From Pratylenchus scribneri (lineage: Eukaryota; Nematoda; Chromadorea; Rhabditida; Pratylenchidae): DNA of 64,000 nucleotides. This document shows positions 59,593 through 64,000 of the stretch, piece after piece. The notes under the pieces are model-generated. The model did not search any database. It saw nothing but the letters and a program-made list of their open reading frames with translations, and was not told the origin of the DNA. Every line of letters starts with the position of its first letter. Position 1 is the first letter of the stretch. The position numbers and the translations under genes are program-made. The DNA is taken from assembly GCA_030063045.1 (NCBI GenBank), contig JAQSEB010000082.1, positions 310,001 through 374,000 of the forward strand, read 5' to 3'.

Positions 59593-62262
59593 ATGCCATA
59601 CAGAACGTGAGATTAAAATTTAATCCATTCATTTTGATCCTTTTATCATTTTATAGGGATTTGAAGCGTCCGGATCTGAAAGGCCAATTCCCTTGCTCGG
59701 TTTGCAACAAGATATTTTGCCATTCTTCATCGTTGAGTCGCCATCGAATGCAAGCGCATTATAAATGCTACATTTGTACTCAATGCAATCAGGAAATTCA
59801 TAGTGAGTTTAAAAATATATTCATTTTATTCTGATTTGCGATTGTAATTGTAATTCTGATTTGTAATTGTAATTCTGATTTGCGATTGTAATTTTAATTG
59901 TAATTCTGATTTGCGATTGTAATTGTAATTCTGATTTGTAATTGTAATTCTGATTTGCGATTGTAATTTTAATTGTAATTCTGATTTGCGATTGTAATTG
60001 TAATTCTGATTTGCGATTGTAATTGTAATTCTGATTTGCGATTGTAATTGTAATTCTGATTTGTAATTGTAATTCTGATTTGTAATTGTAATTCTGATTT
60101 GCGATTGTAATTGTAATTCTGATTTGTAATTGTAATTGTAATTCTGATTTGCGATTGTAATTCTGAATTGTAATTTGTAAATTTATTCTGATTTACAATA
60201 ATAAAATCAAAAATCATCAATTCCCTCCCTCGAAGGCAGCGAAACCCTCCGATCGCACATGTACCGATGCCATTCCATCCAACGAATGTTCATGTGCCGT
60301 TGTTGTAATTGGGCATTTCCCGACAAGACTTCTCTTCATATTCATATGCAAAGCATGCAGAAAAGTGGAAAACCTGGCGACGTGTCTGTTTTGGCCAGAA
60401 GTTCACTTGAAAGTAATTTCTTATGTTTTAACTTCCCAATACTAGAACTTAATTCACCACTGAGAAGACATATATCCAAAATCCATAGGTATAAAGTAGA
60501 AATTTTTTCGAGCAGCTAACCTTAAACCTATCGACTTATTTTCCGAGCCCTAGAGCCTAATTTTAATCCTAGATTTTTCTCTGTAAGAATTTAGAGATTT
60601 GGTTGATCCCATTCATTTTTTTTTATTTAATTTTTTAATTTTCAGAATCAGAAATGGTCGCGGCTGAAGCTGAAAGAGAACGCTACGGATCGCCATCGAA
60701 CTCAAGCCCAGATGAAGAGCATAATTTGTACCGTGGTGATTCAATCTCGCCCTCAATCAGCGAAGAACAAAATAATCATCATCAGCAGCATCCACATTCA
60801 CAACAACAAATCAAAACGGAGGAATCTACAAACACCGCTATTCAACATCATTTCAACAATGCTCATCCTCCACATCTTCTCGCGCAACAACAAAACATTA
60901 ATAATGCAATAGGCATATTCCCAAATCAAATGGAGGCAGCACCCCCGCAATCAGCGGAATTTCTTCTCTCCAAATTTGGCATAAAACCTGAACCAACTGA
61001 GGCACCACAGCCACCACCATCAATCAATTCGCATCCATCAATAATGCCACAATCGTCCATTCTACCGCCACCTTCAATATTCCATCATCATCAGCAACCA
61101 TGGTTTGGCCAGCTATTGGCCAATAATCCATATTTTGCATCTGTTCTCGAGCAAAAGGTCCAACAACAACAACAAAATAGCGGTGTTCACTTCAACCAAA
61201 ATAACAACGCAAAAGTCATTCAATCATTTTGTGCCGCATTGGCATCGGCTGCTGCATCCCGTGTCCAACAGCAACAAAATGCTATGAATATGGCCAAATT
61301 AAACAACAACATTTCACAACAAAGCACCGAAATTCCACCTTCAATGCTTCAACCACCTCCGCAGAAAAAACAGAGAAGGAAAAAAGAGAAGGCTGATGGC
61401 GGCCATATTCATCCAAAGTCGATCGAAGATTTAAGTCTTCAAATTCCACAACATCCACATCCTCAGAATGCAGCTTCTTTTGCCGGAGTTAGCCCTGCGA
61501 TGGTAAGGATTAGGGGGCTTCATTTATTTTGATGAATTATTAATCAAATTTTTTAGAGCGAAGGATCCAATGCCGGCAAATTGAACTCATTGATCAGCAA
61601 TTTACTCTCCATCCGTGGTTCTGGCCAAAACAGTCCGGCTGAAGAGGATGGAAAGGAGGCATCGACGCATTCAAATTCGGCAATGTCAGAGCGAAAGAAT
61701 AAGCGAAAAATGCGAACACCAACTCGAACAACGGCGGAAATGACTGAAATAATTTATGGGGATGAACTGATGGAGGGGGAATTGCCAGAACAGGTAATTA
61801 ATGACGGGGAAAATATTACACAAAATATTTTAAATAATTTAGTCTGCCGACATAACCTTCCCTTACATTCAACGATTCATGGAGAAGTCACAAGAAACTG
61901 GTGTTGGCGGAACAAAGCAAGATGGCACCACCAACGACGATCAACAACCTTCGCCGGCAGTTTCCGATTCACAAACGAGTGGCAGTATAAATGGAGGGAA
62001 TATGGATGGGGCGATGATAAGCCCGAAGAAATGCGATAATTGCCAAGTAATAAATTAGTTATTTTTCTTCAAAAATAAATTTCTAAAATTTAAGGTGGCA
62101 AAATTGAATTCCTCCGAAACAATGATGAATGCGGCAAAATTCAATGAACAAATCCAACAAGTTGCCGAACATATTTCCTTCATATCCGAGTCAATTAACG
62201 AAGTGGAGAAAAGGGAAGAATTGATGGCATGCGCTCGTCAACTTCGGACATTGTTGGGATGA
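59593..62262 (+). CDS. C2H2 zinc-finger transcription factor with Gln-rich tail
   Basis: Exons 59593-59606, 59657-59802, 60236-60412, 60646-61502, 61557-61793, 61843-62046, 62095-62262; 600 residues. Fingers: FPCSVCNKIFCHSSSLSRHR (residues about 15-38), an atypical C2HC-like YICTQCNQEIH...HMYRCH split by the minisatellite intron, and FMCRCCNWAFPDKTSLHIHM. A long His/Gln/Pro-rich segment follows, with IKTEES and FGIKPEPTE (sumoylation-like), then a basic stretch PPQKKQRRKKEK (likely NLS). The C-terminus INEVEKREELMACARQLRTL is helical. The frame is open upstream of ATG 59593 (SPITQKQHQLPSSGDSDG), so the true start may be in an earlier exon. I cannot name the family. Confidence 0.83.
59826..60190 (-). 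repeat. R1 minisatellite array (d), inverted
   Basis: Same unit as (a)-(c) read on the minus strand, here inside intron 2 of a plus-strand gene, so again antisense to the host. Ends are more degenerate. Confidence 0.95.
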
Positions 62263-62778
62263 ATTAATAATGAATGAAGTATTATTAATGAAAAGCAAAA
62301 TATCACAAATAAATTTTATTAAATTCACTTCAATCAATTTTTGCTTTGTTTTGTTTATTTTTCTCTCAGGAACATTTACGACATATTTCTTCTCATCACT
62401 TTGAAAGACATTTTAATCAAATTTTAGTCACTTCTCTGGATATTAAATTAGAAAAATAAAATTCTCAAATCCAAACATATTCTGCTTAATAATCAAAATT
62501 GTTTTAAATCTCATTCATGTCGAAAATCACTCTTCTGCACTTTTTCCATGTCCCAATAGTTTCATTCATTTAATAAAAAAGCTATAAAAAATTCCCATAT
62601 CGCTTTTATTCCGAACGAATTTATCAAAAATTTATTACGAATAAATTTTAGTGAAATTCACATTTTGATTAAAAATTACAAAAATGAACAAAATTATGAA
62701 TTATTAGTAATAATTAAAATAATGGAAGTGTGCGAATTCATCCGTGGACTTTTTGCTCTGATTTGTTGAGATCGCTCC
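62263..62778. other. Convergent 3' region
   Basis: AT-rich 516 bp between two convergent genes, presumably both 3' UTRs (AATAAA at about 62309). Nothing else seen. Confidence 0.5.
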
Positions 62779-64000
62779 TCAATGGAATTGCCGGTTTCCT
62801 CTTCTTTCCTTCCTCACTGAATCCACATATTTCTCCACAAATTTTTCCACCTTTTCGGGTCTCAATGATTGGCATTTGCTCAATTTTGCCACTCCCCGCT
62901 TCATTATATCCTTGTATTCATCTTTTGTGATTTTTCTCCTCGCGAAGTAAGGTTTCAGCGCATTCTTCATTAATTCATCCGCAATTTGGACTGGCCTACT
63001 GCGTTTCTTTTTCGTCTTCTGCTGCTGATTTTGATCATTGCTGCCATTTTTGCTTCCGTCAGCTGCAGTTGTCCCTTCATCGCATTCAATATCCATCGGA
63101 GAATCCAAACCACATCGACTGCTCGACTAAAATATTTAAATAGTTTATTTCGAATAAGAAAAACGGATGGTATTTAATTTTCCAAATAAATTATTGAAAT
63201 TGCCAAAAAAATATCAAACAATTAGAATTGTTTAAGCGTTTATCCCAAGTTTGGACTCTTTTACATTTGCATGTTTTTTCGGCAAATTAAATATTTTCTT
63301 TGTAAATTATTACCTGAATTTGATGGGGCGGAGGTGGCGGCGGTGGAATTAATGGATCAATTGCTGATGTGTTGGGCGGTGGCAGTGGTGGCGGTGGAAC
63401 GGGAAGAGGCGGTTTAATGGCCAAAAAATGTTGTTGTTGATGAACATTGAATGATTCATTCAAGTCAAATGGTGGCATTGATGGTGGTTGTTTGTTTTGT
63501 CCGGCGAGTATATTAATCAAATGTGGTGGGATTTGTTGCATTAGAGCATCCGGCGTCGGTTGCTGTGAATTCATTCCAATAGGAATTCCTCCCAAATTGT
63601 TCGGCGGTTGATGAGATTGAGAAATGGGTGGAATGCCGCCTCCAATATTGTTGAATAAACCAATGGGAAAAGTGTTCTTGAGTAGGTTCATTCCCTGTTG
63701 AATAAGTGCCAAATTTGGATCAGGTGGTGCCATCAAAAATGCTGAATTTTATGGAAATTTTAATTTATCGCAAATTTTTATTTTCTTACGTTGCTGATTT
63801 GAATGTGGTGGAAGAATTTGTTGTTGCGGCGGAATATTCAAATGTGAACGTGGAATTGGAACGGTGGAATAATGGACAAGTGGTGGCCCAGGCCCAGTGT
63901 CCGGTGGTGGTGCATCCTTCTTTTGCTGTTGGATTGATTCCAAATTAATATCGGCGACATTATTTGTTGTTGGAGTTGTCATTTTTTTCAATTTAGGATC
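62779..64000 (-). CDS. PHRF1/SCAF11-type C-terminal domain protein (partial, 5' end beyond window)
   Basis: Exons: to 63790 from the window edge, 63741-63314, 63126-62779. The visible part is Pro/Gln-rich (IPPQQQILPPHSNQQ, PPPPLPPPNTSA, IPPPPPPPHQIQ), then an acidic/Ser segment, a Lys cluster KTKKKRSRP, and a conserved C-terminal domain: VQIADELMKNALKPYFARRK, ITKDEYKDIMKRGVAKLSK, RPEKVEKFVEKYVD. This matches, from memory, the C-terminal module of PHRF1 and SCAF11, RNA polymerase II/splicing-associated proteins (KPYY-R-ITKEEYKDI pattern). The frame is open to the window edge, so MTTPTTNN at 63980 need not be the start and upstream RING/PHD domains may lie outside. Confidence 0.7.

Overview
The window is nuclear DNA of a nematode. 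Genes have many short introns with T-rich acceptors ending in TTTCAG or TTTTAG. Several starts sit just downstream of such an acceptor, as expected with trans-splicing, and two introns read best as GC-AG. Protein matches are to ordinary animal families recognised from memory of their motifs. The mix of GC-AG introns, AT-rich introns and dense foldback repeats would fit a tylenchid (plant-parasitic) nematode, but that is inference. No bacterial, viral or CRISPR sequence was seen.

Layout, left to right: phosphorylase kinase gamma (minus, 3' end outside the window); NatA auxiliary subunit NAA15 (minus); UBXN4/erasin-type ER protein (plus); AP-4/hlh-11-type bHLH factor (plus); WDR4/Trm82 tRNA methyltransferase subunit (minus); a small unrecognised membrane protein (minus); a small homeobox gene (plus); a family B GPCR resembling PDF receptors (minus); 8 kb of repeat-filled DNA; an FGFRL1-like Ig receptor (minus); about 4.8 kb of intergenic DNA; neuralized E3 ligase (minus); a nematode-type membrane protein (minus) divergent from a CK1/TTBK-like kinase (plus); 8 kb without a convincing gene; a C2H2 zinc-finger factor (plus); and a PHRF1/SCAF11-type C-terminal domain protein (minus, 5' end outside). 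For the complete models the exon phases close exactly, which supports the joins. The genes do not form one pathway. They are a normal eukaryotic neighbourhood.

The unusual content is in the non-coding DNA. Four arrays of a 19/25-bp minisatellite and one array of a 29-bp minisatellite share flanking sequence, so they appear to be interchangeable tandem cores inside one terminal-inverted-repeat element family. A ~300-bp foldback element occurs at eleven places, three times as a foldback-spacer-foldback composite. A second foldback family fills an FGFRL1-like intron. Five tRNA-like Pol III elements with a common tail lie in introns and between genes. There is also a pair of nearly identical adjacent introns in the kinase, an exact 84-bp inverted duplication read in frame by two neighbouring genes, a possible 16-nt intron, and a 16-nt exon.
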